Source: Paenibacillus glucanolyticus NBRC 15330 (lineage in GTDB: Bacteria > Bacillota > Bacilli > Paenibacillales > Paenibacillaceae). From it: a DNA stretch of 64,000 nt. The first letter of the stretch is position 1; each line of letters starts with the position of its first letter. The stretch spans positions 1 through 64,000 of the forward strand of contig NZ_BIMC01000022.1 in the NCBI RefSeq assembly GCF_004000885.1, written 5' to 3'. Position numbers and translations under genes: made by a program. This document shows, piece after piece, positions 16,247 to 24,339 of the stretch. The notes beneath the pieces are model-generated. The model was given only the letters and a program-made list of their open reading frames with translations, had not been told where the DNA came from and did no database searches.

Positions 16247-19200
16247 TTAAGCTTTATCCACGTTAAAATAATGTGCCTCAGGATGGCTGAACACCATCGC
16301 CGATACCGACGCCTCAGGCTCCATCATGAATCCTTCTGTGAGTTGAACGCCGATATCCTCTGGCTGCAGCAGCTTAAACAACGGCTCCTGATCTTCCAGG
16401 TCCGGGCAAGCCGGATAACCAAAGGAGACGCGAATGCCTTGATACCTGGCACCCAAGCGCTGCTTCATGGTCATGTCTGCCGGATCCGGATATCCCCAAG
16501 TATCCCGCATCATGTGATGAATCCGCTCCGCCAGTCCTTCTGCCGTTTCCAGGGCAACGGATTGAAGCGCATGGGAGCGGAGATAATCTCCCTTGTCCTT
16601 CCATTCCCCGGACAGTTTTCCTACGCCGTGTCCTGCTGTAACAACGAGAAATCCGACGTAATCCATCACCCCGCTATCTACGGATTTCAAGAAATCCGCC
16701 AGACATAGGTATGGCTCAACCTGCTGTCTCGGAAACGTAAACGTATGCAGTTCTTTGGTTGTGTCATTCGGATCATATATGATGATATCGTTGCCTCTCG
16801 ACTGCGCCGGGAAGAAACGGTACATGGCATGCGCCTGAATGATGCCCGATTGAACGGCCTCCTCCAGGATGCCGTCAACGGTTTCCTTAAGGGATACTGC
16901 CTTCGGATCATTTGCTTTTAACAGCTGTTCCACGGATCCTTTAAGTCCCAGATGATGTCCTAACAGCATCTGCATGTTGATATAAGGCAGGATATGCGAG
17001 ATCGGATAATTCCGGAGCACATGCCGCTCCATATCCGGCGGTATATACACCGGGACATCTGTCGATATTTTGGATCGCAAGCCCTCTGACAGCTTAGGCA
17101 TCACTTTCACCACTTGAGGAGCCGCAGCTTCCGCTTCTTGCTCTGCCTTGATATCTTCAACCATTTTTGTCCGCTGCACCGGATCGCTAAGCTGGTTTGC
17201 CAAAGCAAGACCATCCATCGCATCCTTGGCATAGAGCACCATCCCATCGTACTCCGGACGAATGCGCGTTTTGGTGAATTTTCGTGTCAGGGCAGCTCCG
17301 CCTACCATAATCGGAACGCTGATCCCGGCATTCTTCAAATCCTGGGCCGTTGATACCATCTGCTGGGCTGATTTGACCAGCAAACCGGACAAACCGATTG
17401 CATCAGGCTGTTCACGCCGGTAGGCCTCGATAATTTGCTCCGGTGGTACTTTTATACCCAAATTAATGATTCGATAACCATTGTTGGACAGAATGATCTC
17501 CACCAGGTTTTTGCCGATATCATGCACATCTCCCTTGACGGTGGCGAGCATGATTTTACCTTTGACCGATGACTCGTTTTTCTCCATGAAGGATTCCAAA
17601 TACGCCACGGAGGCTTTCATTACTTCTGCGCTCTGGAGCACTTCTGCCACGATTAACTCATTGTTGTTGAACAATCGGCCAACCTCGCTCATTCCATTCA
17701 TCAATGGGCCGTTAATAATCTCAAGGGCTCCGTATTTGGTTAATGCTTCATCCAAGTCCGGAATAAGTCCTTCCTTAGACCCTTCCACTACATAGGAAGC
17801 AAGGCGTTCCTCAAGAGTCAAATTCGAGACTTGAACCTTCTTCTCGACCTTCTTGTTGCGGAATGCCGCCACAAAGGCTGCCAATGTCTCATCATTGGTG
17901 CGGTAGATCAGATCCTCCGCCAACCGGCGCTCCTCTTCTGGAATGGAGGCATACCGTTCCAGCTTCTCTGTGTTCACAATCGCATAATCCAGGCCCGCCT
18001 TGGTGCATTCGTACAGATACACGGAATTCAGCACTTCGCGTCCTGCTTCCGGCAATCCGAAGGAAACGTTGCTGATTCCAAGAATCGTATGCACTTTCGG
18101 CATCGCTTCTTTTATAATACGAATGCCTTCAATGGTTTCCTTGGCGGATCCGATGTACTGCTCGTCTCCAGTACCTACAGGGAATACCAGTGTGTCAAAA
18201 ATAATATCTTCCGGTGAAACACCATACTTGTTCACGAGCAGATCATAAGAGCGCTGAGCTACCTTCAGCTTGTCGTCACGATGGATCGCCTGGCCGCTCT
18301 CATCGATGGTGCCCACTACGACCGCAGCACCGTATTTGTGTACCAAGGGAATCACTTGCTCAAATTTCTCCTCGCCATCTTCAAGGTTAATGGAGTTAAT
18401 TATCGCTTTGCCTTGCGAGTATTGGAGGGCTAAGTCAATGACAGCCGGATCGGTTGTATCCACCATCAGTGGTACCTTAACCTTTTTCACCACGAGCTCC
18501 AGGAATTTGACCATGTCTTCACTTTCTTCACGATCAGGGTCCTGCACACAAACGTCAATAATATGAGCACCGTTCTTCACTTGTGCACGGGCAATCTCGG
18601 ATGCCTCTTCGTATTTGCCTTCAACAATTAGACGCTTAAACTTGCGCGAACCCAGTACATTCGTACGTTCACCCACCATATATGGGCGGTTTTCTTGCTC
18701 AATATAGACAGGCTCGATGCCGGACAATGCCGGTAAATGCGTACCATCCAGCGGACGTGGCAGGAAGGTGTCCATCGTATTCTTTAGCGCACGAATATGA
18801 TCAGGAGTTGTCCCGCAGCAACCGCCGGCAATATTGAGCCATCCCTTTTCTGCAAAAGCACCCATCTTCTGGGCCAACGACTCAGGGGATTCATGATACT
18901 GACCGTTCTCGTCAGGCAGACCAGCGTTAGGATAACAACTGATCGCACTTCTTGACATTTCAGACAAAGACCGGATATGGTCGCGCATGAATTCCGGGCC
19001 TGTAGCGCAGTTAAGCCCGATGGATACCGGATTTAAATGTTCCAATGAAATGTAGAATGCTTCAATATTCTGACCGGCAAGCGTGGTTCCCATCGGTTCG
19101 ATGGTACCGGAAATCATAATAGGAAGGGTAACACCCGTCTTCTCAAACGCCTGGCGAATGCCAATGCTCCCCGCTTTAACGTTCAACGTATCCTGTGAAG

Positions 19201-19687
19201 TTTCGAGCAGCAGCGCATCAACCCCTCCTTCAATCAAAGCCACGGCCTGCTCCTCGTAACTCTCAATCAACTCGGCAAAAGTCACACCGCCGGTGACGGA
19301 GAGCGTCTTGGTTGTCGGCCCCATTGCCCCCACCACATAGCGAGGACTGTCCGGGGTAGAATATTTTTCAACCGCAGCACGCGCCAAATGCGCTGCTTTC
19401 AGGTTGAGTTCCCTGGCAAGCTCCGGAACATCATATTCAGCAAGGACAACGGAGGTTGAGCCAAATGTATTCGTTTCAATCAGGTCTGCACCTGCTTCAA
19501 GGTATTGTTCATGTATTTTCTGAATGACATCCGGCCGATGAATGACCAACATTTCATTACAACCGTCCAGCTCCGGGCCGCCAAAATCTTCTGCCGAGAG
19601 GTCCTCTTGCTGTATCATGGTGCCCATGGCACCATCAAGAATTAATATTCGTTCCTTAAGTACTTCTTGTAAGCTAGGCTTGTTCAA
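16247..19687 (-). CDS. metH: Cobalamin-dependent methionine synthase
   Basis: 1146 residues. The start is TTG with GGAGG 8 bases upstream. Order of domains: homocysteine-binding (1 to about 310; zinc ligands in GLNCATGPE and GGCCGTTPDH), methyl-tetrahydrofolate pterin domain (from about 330; YMVGERTNVLGSRKF), cobalamin cap and binding domain (DVHDIGKN near residue 715, with the cobalt-ligating His), and a C-terminal reactivation domain (RLGARYQGIRVSFGYPACPD). It transfers a methyl group from methyl-folate via B12 to homocysteine. The length is somewhat under the 1227 residues of the E. coli enzyme but all four modules are present. It diverges from mtnD. Confidence 0.97.
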   Translation of the reverse strand: MNKPSLQEVLKERILILDGAMGTMIQQEDLSAEDFGGPELDGCNEMLVIHRPDVIQKIHEQYLEAGADLIETNTFGSTSVVLAEYDVPELARELNLKAAHLARAAVEKYSTPDSPRYVVGAMGPTTKTLSVTGGVTFAELIESYEEQAVALIEGGVDALLLETSQDTLNVKAGSIGIRQAFEKTGVTLPIMISGTIEPMGTTLAGQNIEAFYISLEHLNPVSIGLNCATGPEFMRDHIRSLSEMSRSAISCYPNAGLPDENGQYHESPESLAQKMGAFAEKGWLNIAGGCCGTTPDHIRALKNTMDTFLPRPLDGTHLPALSGIEPVYIEQENRPYMVGERTNVLGSRKFKRLIVEGKYEEASEIARAQVKNGAHIIDVCVQDPDREESEDMVKFLELVVKKVKVPLMVDTTDPAVIDLALQYSQGKAIINSINLEDGEEKFEQVIPLVHKYGAAVVVGTIDESGQAIHRDDKLKVAQRSYDLLVNKYGVSPEDIIFDTLVFPVGTGDEQYIGSAKETIEGIRIIKEAMPKVHTILGISNVSFGLPEAGREVLNSVYLYECTKAGLDYAIVNTEKLERYASIPEEERRLAEDLIYRTNDETLAAFVAAFRNKKVEKKVQVSNLTLEERLASYVVEGSKEGLIPDLDEALTKYGALEIINGPLMNGMSEVGRLFNNNELIVAEVLQSAEVMKASVAYLESFMEKNESSVKGKIMLATVKGDVHDIGKNLVEIILSNNGYRIINLGIKVPPEQIIEAYRREQPDAIGLSGLLVKSAQQMVSTAQDLKNAGISVPIMVGGAALTRKFTKTRIRPEYDGMVLYAKDAMDGLALANQLSDPVQRTKMVEDIKAEQEAEAAAPQVVKVMPKLSEGLRSKISTDVPVYIPPDMERHVLRNYPISHILPYINMQMLLGHHLGLKGSVEQLLKANDPKAVSLKETVDGILEEAVQSGIIQAHAMYRFFPAQSRGNDIIIYDPNDTTKELHTFTFPRQQVEPYLCLADFLKSVDSGVMDYVGFLVVTAGHGVGKLSGEWKDKGDYLRSHALQSVALETAEGLAERIHHMMRDTWGYPDPADMTMKQRLGARYQGIRVSFGYPACPDLEDQEPLFKLLQPEDIGVQLTEGFMMEPEASVSAMVFSHPEAHYFNVDKA

Positions 19688-19790
19688 CTCATAAACCTCC
19701 CCGGAAAACGTTAAATCTTAGTGTATCAGAATATTTTTCAATAGAAAAGCTGAAATATGCGTTGTTACTCGGGCAAATCAACATTTGCAG

Positions 19791-19819
19791 ATGACAAACG
19801 CGGTGAGGGGGGCTATAAT
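19791..19819 (+). promoter_or_regulatory. Sigma-A promoter for mtnD
   Basis: ATGACA (19791-19796), 17-base spacer and a perfect TATAAT (19814-19819). The predicted start lies about 30 bases before the mtnD ATG. The spacer includes a G-run of seven or more. Confidence 0.7.
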
Positions 19820-19855
19820 ACATATTAATCCAACGGGAGAAAGAGGGTTAGAGCT

Positions 19856-20392
19856 ATGGCAGAGATTGTAATTCGCAATACGAACGAACGTATTACCGGG
19901 GAAGAAAATGTTCGGGAATTCCTGAATAACCAAGAGGTTGTTTACGAGCACTGGAATATGGAAAAACTCCCGGCAGCGCTTCAAGAAAATTTCAAGCTTA
20001 GTGATGACGATAAGAAGCGCATTTTGGACATCTTTGATGTAGAGATTCGCGACCTGGCTGCAAGACGCGGCTACAAAATTTGGGATGTCATCACACTTTC
20101 CGAGTCAACGCCCAATATAGAGGACCTGCTGAAGAAATTCGAAGAGGTTCACACGCACTCGGAAGACGAAATCCGTGCGATTGTCGGCGGTAAAGGGATC
20201 TTCATTATTAAAGGTTCTGACGATGTAGGATACTTTAATGTTGAGCTTGAGCCCGGCGATGTCATTTCCGTTCCGGAAAACACGCCTCACTTCTTCACAT
20301 TGATGGAGAACAAACAGATCATCGCAGTTCGTCTCTTCATTGAAGAGAACGGATGGGTAGCTACACCGGTAGCGGATCCCCAGTTCCAATAA
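19856..20392 (+). CDS. mtnD: Acireductone dioxygenase (methionine salvage)
   Basis: 178 residues, ATG with GAGGG upstream. The cupin metal site is visible in EVHTHSEDEIRAIV (HxH...E) and the downstream histidine in VPENTPHFF. The length and WDVITL segment match the ARD family. The enzyme oxidises the acireductone of the methylthioadenosine salvage pathway to the keto-acid precursor of methionine. It is a single-gene unit: promoter at 19791-19819 and terminator at 20419-20476. It is divergent from metH, which completes methionine formation. Confidence 0.93.
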   Translation: MAEIVIRNTNERITGEENVREFLNNQEVVYEHWNMEKLPAALQENFKLSDDDKKRILDIFDVEIRDLAARRGYKIWDVITLSESTPNIEDLLKKFEEVHTHSEDEIRAIVGGKGIFIIKGSDDVGYFNVELEPGDVISVPENTPHFFTLMENKQIIAVRLFIEENGWVATPVADPQFQ

Positions 20393-20418
20393 AACTGCAA
20401 TGGTTGATTGAATAGGAA

Positions 20419-20476
20419 AATAAAATAAGGCAGCGCAACCATCCGATTCACGGATCCTGCGCTGCCTTATTTTATT
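20419..20476. terminator. Bidirectional terminator between mtnD and the YtkA-like gene
   Basis: AATAAAATAAGGCAGCGCA and its exact reverse complement flank a 20-base loop. The A/T-rich ends give a U-run in either direction, so it serves both convergent genes. Confidence 0.9.
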
Positions 20477-20492
20477 GTGTTGCATTACTCCA

Positions 20493-20897
20493 TTACTCCG
20501 TTACCGTGAGTTCCTTCAACGGCATCGAGTGCTGTCCTCTTGCTGTGACGTGCGAAACGATACGATACGTTCCGGCATCGGCGAAGGTTTTTTCCATTTG
20601 GTATACCCCATCCTGATCGTGCTTAACCGGCACCTTCGCCTGTACGCCTCCACCTTCGAGTGTTACTTCAAATTCCACATCATTCGCATCTTCCACCGGA
20701 TTGCCTGCTTGTGTCACCTTTGCTTGAATTAATACCTTCTCACCAGCCTGAATGCTCTCCGGCGTCAACGTCAGTTCTACAATGATAGGCTCTGCCATCA
20801 CATCATCGCTGTATTCCGCTTGGCTGTCACTGCATGCAGCAAGCGCAACAGCCATAAGTACCATCGCTGCAAACAAAGCCACCTTTTTCGTTGTCAT
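20493..20897 (-). CDS. YtkA/FixH-like lipoprotein
   Basis: 134 residues from the ATG at 20897, chosen for AGAGGTG 6 bases upstream; an extension to 20981 has no site. The N-terminus KKVALFAAMVLMAVALAACS is a lipoprotein signal with lipobox LAAC. The mature part is an immunoglobulin-like beta domain (IIVELTLTPESIQAGEKVLIQAKV, then DGVYQMEKTFADAGTYRI), as in YtkA-like proteins (FixH-like fold) found near copper or respiratory genes. It is anchored outside the membrane. No copper-binding methionine or histidine cluster stands out. Confidence 0.8.
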   Translation of the reverse strand: MTTKKVALFAAMVLMAVALAACSDSQAEYSDDVMAEPIIVELTLTPESIQAGEKVLIQAKVTQAGNPVEDANDVEFEVTLEGGGVQAKVPVKHDQDGVYQMEKTFADAGTYRIVSHVTARGQHSMPLKELTVTE

Positions 20898-21081
20898 GCC
20901 TAACACCTCTTTACGATATAATGCTATGTATGGTTCATCCACGTAATGGTCCATGCCAATCTGCGTAAGCTTACTATCCATTATATCGTATTAACCTTTT
21001 TTTTCTATCTCATACAGCTTACAATTGTGTGACGTTTGTCACAGGCGGTAATCACAACAAAACTCAGGCGACAGGACCAAC

Positions 21082-21125
21082 AAAAAAACAGCCCCGGATC
21101 GCATAATCTGCTTCAGGACTGTTTC
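21082..21125 (-). terminator. Terminator of the HAD hydrolase gene
   Basis: Minus strand: AAACAGTCC ... GGGGCTGTTT pairs imperfectly and is followed by TTTTTTTG. It lies about 45 bases after the stop of the 21168-21959 gene. Confidence 0.65.
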
Positions 21126-21167
21126 TATGTACGATAACGTATCGATGGATATTTATATACTTGTAAT

Positions 21168-21959
21168 TTACAAATTCCTCAAAATGCCGTGCAGTTCGGA
21201 TAAATGCTTGATTTCAAACTTCGGCTGTATACCCGGATCATGGGGACGATCGACCCGATTGATCCATACGGTATGGAGCCCAGCCGCATTGCCGCCCTTA
21301 ATATCCGTTGTCAGTTTATCCCCGACCATAACAGCTTGATCGGCCTCCACACCTAACAGATCAAGTGCATGCTTGAATATGGAGACATCTGGCTTACCCT
21401 TGCCGAAATCGCCGGAAATGATAATATGATCGAAATATGGGACCAGCTCCGGGACGCCATTCAGCTTCTCCTGCTGCAGATCAGGACTTCCGTTCGTCAG
21501 AAGCAGTAATTTCACGTTGCCCTGCAATTCCTTCAGAATTTCAAAGGTTTCTTCATATACATAGGGTCTTGTTCGACGTTCTGAAGCAAATCGTTCAGCC
21601 AGCTTCTCAGCCAACGACTCATTATCCACACCCACGCGAATAAGTCCTCGGCGCCACGATTCTTTGCGGTAAACGGGTGCAAGTTCCTGAAGTTTCCTGA
21701 ATTCCGGCTGTGCTCCAGCCGTAAAATTCGCCCACAAGCCTTCAAACGGATTAATTCCGATCATTTTAGTAAAAGCAAACGTATCATACGATTCATATAA
21801 TGCTCTTGCTTCCTCCCTGACCGCAGACAGTAGTTCAGCTGCATTGACGCCGGTTTCCGCTGCCCCCGCTTGGCTTGTCACTTCGAAAGCCTCTTCCACA
21901 CTTCGTTCGTCCCACAATAACGTATCATCCAAATCAAATAACACTGCAGCTATCGGCAT
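21168..21959 (-). CDS. HAD superfamily hydrolase (YjjG/NANP-like)
   Basis: 263 residues from the ATG at 21959 (GGGAG about 8 bases upstream; the ATG at 21977 lacks a site). AVLFDLDDTLLWDERS carries the DxDxT nucleophile motif, LLLLTNGSPDLQ is motif II, GKGKPDVSIFKHAL gives motif III lysine, and AVMVGDKLTTDIKGG is motif IV. The long alpha-helical cap places it in subfamily IA, near pyrimidine 5'-nucleotidase YjjG and N-acylneuraminate-9-phosphatase. Its substrate is unknown. The next gene on the same strand lies 42 bases upstream, so the two may share a transcript. Confidence 0.87.
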   Translation of the reverse strand: MPIAAVLFDLDDTLLWDERSVEEAFEVTSQAGAAETGVNAAELLSAVREEARALYESYDTFAFTKMIGINPFEGLWANFTAGAQPEFRKLQELAPVYRKESWRRGLIRVGVDNESLAEKLAERFASERRTRPYVYEETFEILKELQGNVKLLLLTNGSPDLQQEKLNGVPELVPYFDHIIISGDFGKGKPDVSIFKHALDLLGVEADQAVMVGDKLTTDIKGGNAAGLHTVWINRVDRPHDPGIQPKFEIKHLSELHGILRNL

Positions 21960-22001
21960 TTCTCTCCCACTCCCCATATTGACTGTTATCTGCTCTGTCG
22001 A

Positions 22002-22526
22002 TTAGTCATGCTCCACTGGAATTTGATGAGTTTTGGCAAACTCCTCCAGCCTCTCGCCCATCGCTTTGGTATCATAAAGATTCATCATACGTGAGAACAC
22101 CCAATTGCCCGCTTTCCCTTTGCCCTGGATAACCACGGAACCCGAAGCAATTTTGATCTTCTCGATGTCAGATACAGCCAAACGGCGTTCCCGGTTGAAT
22201 TTCATCGTGGATACAGAGGCACGCTCTATCTTCAAATAAGGCTTACGCAAGAAAATCATAAGCGCCAATAGAATATACAAACTGACACCCACCCAGTTCA
22301 ACACATCATTGCTTCCTCCTGTTGCCCCAGACGTTGCAGTGCCCAGAAGGGCGTACAGCCCGGCAAGCGCAACGAGCACTAACGGCAGAACGTATTTACG
22401 TCCTTTAAACACATCACTCTTATCGGAGATGGTGGAGCCTTGGTACGAGGACAGCCCTTGCTTCTTACGCTGCTTGTTGAGTTGTGACATATTCTTGTTG
22501 ACTTTTCTTTCCCATGATCGTGACAT
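22002..22526 (-). CDS. Conserved two-helix membrane protein of unknown function
   Basis: 174 residues, ATG with GGGGG 5 bases upstream. The N-terminal 40 residues are basic and polar, and two hydrophobic helices lie near residues 46-65 and 77-95. After them comes a cytoplasmic-type beta-rich tail (FNRERRLAVSDIEKIKIASGSVVIQG) that resembles a PH-like or YcxB-type domain. I do not recognise a named family with confidence. It probably precedes the HAD hydrolase on one message. No catalytic residues are evident. Confidence 0.72.
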   Translation of the reverse strand: MSRSWERKVNKNMSQLNKQRKKQGLSSYQGSTISDKSDVFKGRKYVLPLVLVALAGLYALLGTATSGATGGSNDVLNWVGVSLYILLALMIFLRKPYLKIERASVSTMKFNRERRLAVSDIEKIKIASGSVVIQGKGKAGNWVFSRMMNLYDTKAMGERLEEFAKTHQIPVEHD

Positions 22527-22686
22527 ATGGTTCCCCCTGGACTCAATTTCAATATGATTTAAACCATATAAACTTGGGAAACCGTGTTCAATTCTCTACA
22601 AATGAACCGGCATCCCAAATGTTATGATTCTATCCTTCTATCTGCCCATTAATCCTCTGATCAGATCATGAGACAGTTTTCATAGA

Positions 22687-22893
22687 CTACTGCTTTAATC
22701 GTGGGCCGCCTTTTTCTTCATTTTCATCTACCCATTCAATCGATTCAAGCTGTTGTCTAAAGTTACTACGAATATTGTTAAGGTATATTTCCCGAAGCTC
22801 AGCCCGTTCCTTCTGCTCTTCTTCAGTCAACCCTTCACTCTTCTGTTTTCTTGCTAATACATTAATGCGTTCAACCAAAGTATCAATATCCAT
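22687..22893 (-). CDS. ynzC: DUF896 protein YnzC
   Basis: 68 residues, almost wholly helical: MDIDTLVERINVLARKQK then LTEEEQKERAELREIYLNNI, the diagnostic DUF896 helical hairpin. A strong GGAGGAGAAGG site precedes the ATG. In Bacillus subtilis ynzC belongs to the SOS-induced yneA-yneB-ynzC operon next to lexA. Here it follows yneA on the same strand with a 199-base gap and no yneB. Its molecular role is not established. Confidence 0.9.
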   Translation of the reverse strand: MDIDTLVERINVLARKQKSEGLTEEEQKERAELREIYLNNIRSNFRQQLESIEWVDENEEKGGPRLKQ

Positions 22894-23092
22894 GCCTTCT
22901 CCTCCAATTCCAATATCATTTATAACTTAAACATGTGAAAAAGAGCTTGTCAAGGAAACCGCACCCTTGCAAACTCTCATTAAGAATAAATATGAATGTA
23001 TGATTAGTATGAATGGGTCCTCCCCATCATTAACAATAGAGTAATAGTAATTAGAAATAAACAATACGCGTTAGAATGGATTGCTCATTACA

Positions 23093-23464
23093 TTACCACA
23101 CCGGTAATGATAACACCTCTCCTGCCTGTATGTCAGGACCTTTCAAACCGTTCGTTCTTCTAATACTATCAATATATACGCGCGTATCCATATCAGCTGG
23201 TTTATGAAGGGAAGCGATACGCCATAAACTATCGCCGGATTGAACAATGACCAACTTCTCACCTGTCGGCTTTTCCATTCCCCCGGCAAAAACGGAATAG
23301 GCCCCCGTCCAAAAGGATGCAACAATCAGCAGAATGAATAGAAGTTTAATTAAAGGGATGGAAGTCATTCTGGATTTCAATTGATAGACCCAAGTCACCG
23401 AAGACTTCTCCGTTCGCACAGGAACGTTCTCATAAATACTACGGTATGTACTGTATTTCAACAT
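23093..23464 (-). CDS. yneA: SOS-induced cell division inhibitor YneA (LysM)
   Basis: 123 residues from the ATG at 23464, with GGGAG 11 bases upstream. One transmembrane helix (IPLIKLLFILLIVASFWTGA) near residues 36-58 is followed by an extracellular LysM domain (LVIVQSGDSLWRIASLH ... IQAGEVLSLPVW). This is the exact layout of Bacillus YneA, which blocks division during DNA damage. Divergent from lexA, with LexA boxes in its promoter spacer and just downstream of it. Confidence 0.9.
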   Translation of the reverse strand: MLKYSTYRSIYENVPVRTEKSSVTWVYQLKSRMTSIPLIKLLFILLIVASFWTGAYSVFAGGMEKPTGEKLVIVQSGDSLWRIASLHKPADMDTRVYIDSIRRTNGLKGPDIQAGEVLSLPVW

Positions 23465-23479
23465 GGAATCATCATCTCC

Positions 23480-23493
23480 CAAACAAGTGTTCT
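23480..23493. promoter_or_regulatory. LexA box A
   Basis: cAAACaagtGTTCt: one mismatch to GAAC-N4-GTTC. It lies downstream of the yneA promoter, in its initial transcribed region. Confidence 0.65.
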
Positions 23494-23504
23494 CTTATGA
23501 ATTC

Positions 23505-23533
23505 ATAATAACACGAACACTTGTTTGATACAA
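23505..23533 (-). promoter_or_regulatory. yneA promoter
   Basis: Minus strand: TTGTAT (23533-23528), 17-base spacer, TATTAT (23510-23505). The spacer is filled by LexA box B, so LexA binding would block RNA polymerase. Confidence 0.7.
23514..23527. promoter_or_regulatory. LexA box B
   Basis: CGAACacttGTTTG matches CGAAC-N4-GTTCG with one mismatch. It sits inside the spacer of the yneA promoter. Confidence 0.8.
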
Positions 23534-23541
23534 TACCTAAA

Positions 23542-23555
23542 AGAACATTTGTTCT
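23542..23555. promoter_or_regulatory. LexA box C
   Basis: AGAACatttGTTCT: perfect GAAC-N4-GTTC core and fully palindromic half sites. It lies midway between the yneA and lexA promoters. Confidence 0.85.
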
Positions 23556-23565
23556 ATCTTTTTTT

Positions 23566-23579
23566 AGAACTTATGTTTG
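23566..23579. promoter_or_regulatory. LexA box D
   Basis: AGAACttatGTTTG: one mismatch to the core. It overlaps the -35 element of the lexA promoter. Confidence 0.75.
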
Positions 23580-23605
23580 TACGAACGGAAGTTCTATGTT
23601 ATAAT
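23577..23605 (+). promoter_or_regulatory. lexA promoter
   Basis: TTGTAC (23577-23582), 17-base spacer, perfect TATAAT (23600-23605). Overlapped by LexA boxes D and E, consistent with autorepression. Confidence 0.8.
23582..23595. promoter_or_regulatory. LexA box E
   Basis: CGAACggaaGTTCT: perfect GAAC-N4-GTTC core inside the spacer of the lexA promoter. Confidence 0.85.
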
Positions 23606-23639
23606 TTTCCCAAACGTTACTAAATGGGGTTGATACGGC

Positions 23640-24266
23640 ATGTCGAAAATATCCAGCCGCCAGCTGGCGATCTTAGAGTTTATCCGCAACGAAGTTCGTA
23701 GCAAGGGTTACCCGCCTTCTGTCCGGGAAATCGGCGAGGCTGTAGGACTAGCTTCCAGTTCAACGGTCCATGGTCATCTAGACCGATTGGAGAAGAAAGG
23801 CCTGATCCGCCGTGACCCTACGAAGCCAAGAGCGATCGAACTGCTTGGCCAAGAAGAATCCGATAGCGCTAATCTGTTTACCCACACCATTGCCAGAGTG
23901 CCTGTTGTCGGTAAAGTCACTGCAGGCGTACCTATTACCGCCATGGAGAACATCGAGGATTACTTCCCTCTCCCTCAGCATTATGTAGGGGACGATAAGG
24001 TATTCATGTTATCTGTTGTTGGTGACAGCATGATTGAAGCTGGCATACATAGCGGTGACTATGTCATTGTTCGCCAGCAGCAAACTGCAGACAATGGTGA
24101 CATTGTAGTAGCGATGACAGAGGAAGACGAAGCAACCGTAAAAACCTTCTACAAAGAGAAGGACCACGTTCGCTTGCAGCCGGAGAATCCTACTTACGAG
24201 CCCCTGCGCCTGAATCATGTAACCATTCTCGGCAAAGTCATCGGTCTCTTTAGGGATGTACACTAA
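23640..24266 (+). CDS. lexA: SOS repressor LexA
   Basis: 208 residues. Residues 1-65 are the winged helix DNA-binding domain (SSRQLAILEFIRNEV ... YPPSVREIGEAVGLASSSTV). The self-cleavage site Ala-Gly is in KVTAGVPI near residue 91. The catalytic serine is in VVGDSMIEAGI, and the lysine is in ATVKTFY. RecA-stimulated autocleavage relieves repression. The promoter carries LexA boxes, so it is autoregulated. It diverges from yneA as in Bacillus. ATG start immediately after GGGGTTGATACGGC, a modest ribosome binding site. Confidence 0.97.
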   Translation: MSKISSRQLAILEFIRNEVRSKGYPPSVREIGEAVGLASSSTVHGHLDRLEKKGLIRRDPTKPRAIELLGQEESDSANLFTHTIARVPVVGKVTAGVPITAMENIEDYFPLPQHYVGDDKVFMLSVVGDSMIEAGIHSGDYVIVRQQQTADNGDIVVAMTEEDEATVKTFYKEKDHVRLQPENPTYEPLRLNHVTILGKVIGLFRDVH

Positions 24267-24283
24267 CTTCATATATCAATGAA

Positions 24284-24321
24284 CAAGAGGTTACCTTCCT
24301 TAGTTGGATGGTAACCTCTTG
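24284..24321. terminator. Hairpin between lexA and the anti-sigma-like gene
   Basis: CAAGAGGTTACC and its exact reverse complement flank a 14-base loop. It lies between the convergent ends of lexA and the next gene. The U-runs are weak on both sides, so termination strength is uncertain. Confidence 0.65.
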
Positions 24322-24339
24322 TGCTACGTTATTTAATCC

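Noticed and set aside
19688..19855. Possible S-adenosylmethionine or cobalamin riboswitch upstream of metH
   Set aside because: The interval is short and lacks the conserved aptamer cores I know. Only a mtnD promoter and the metH ribosome binding site are supported.
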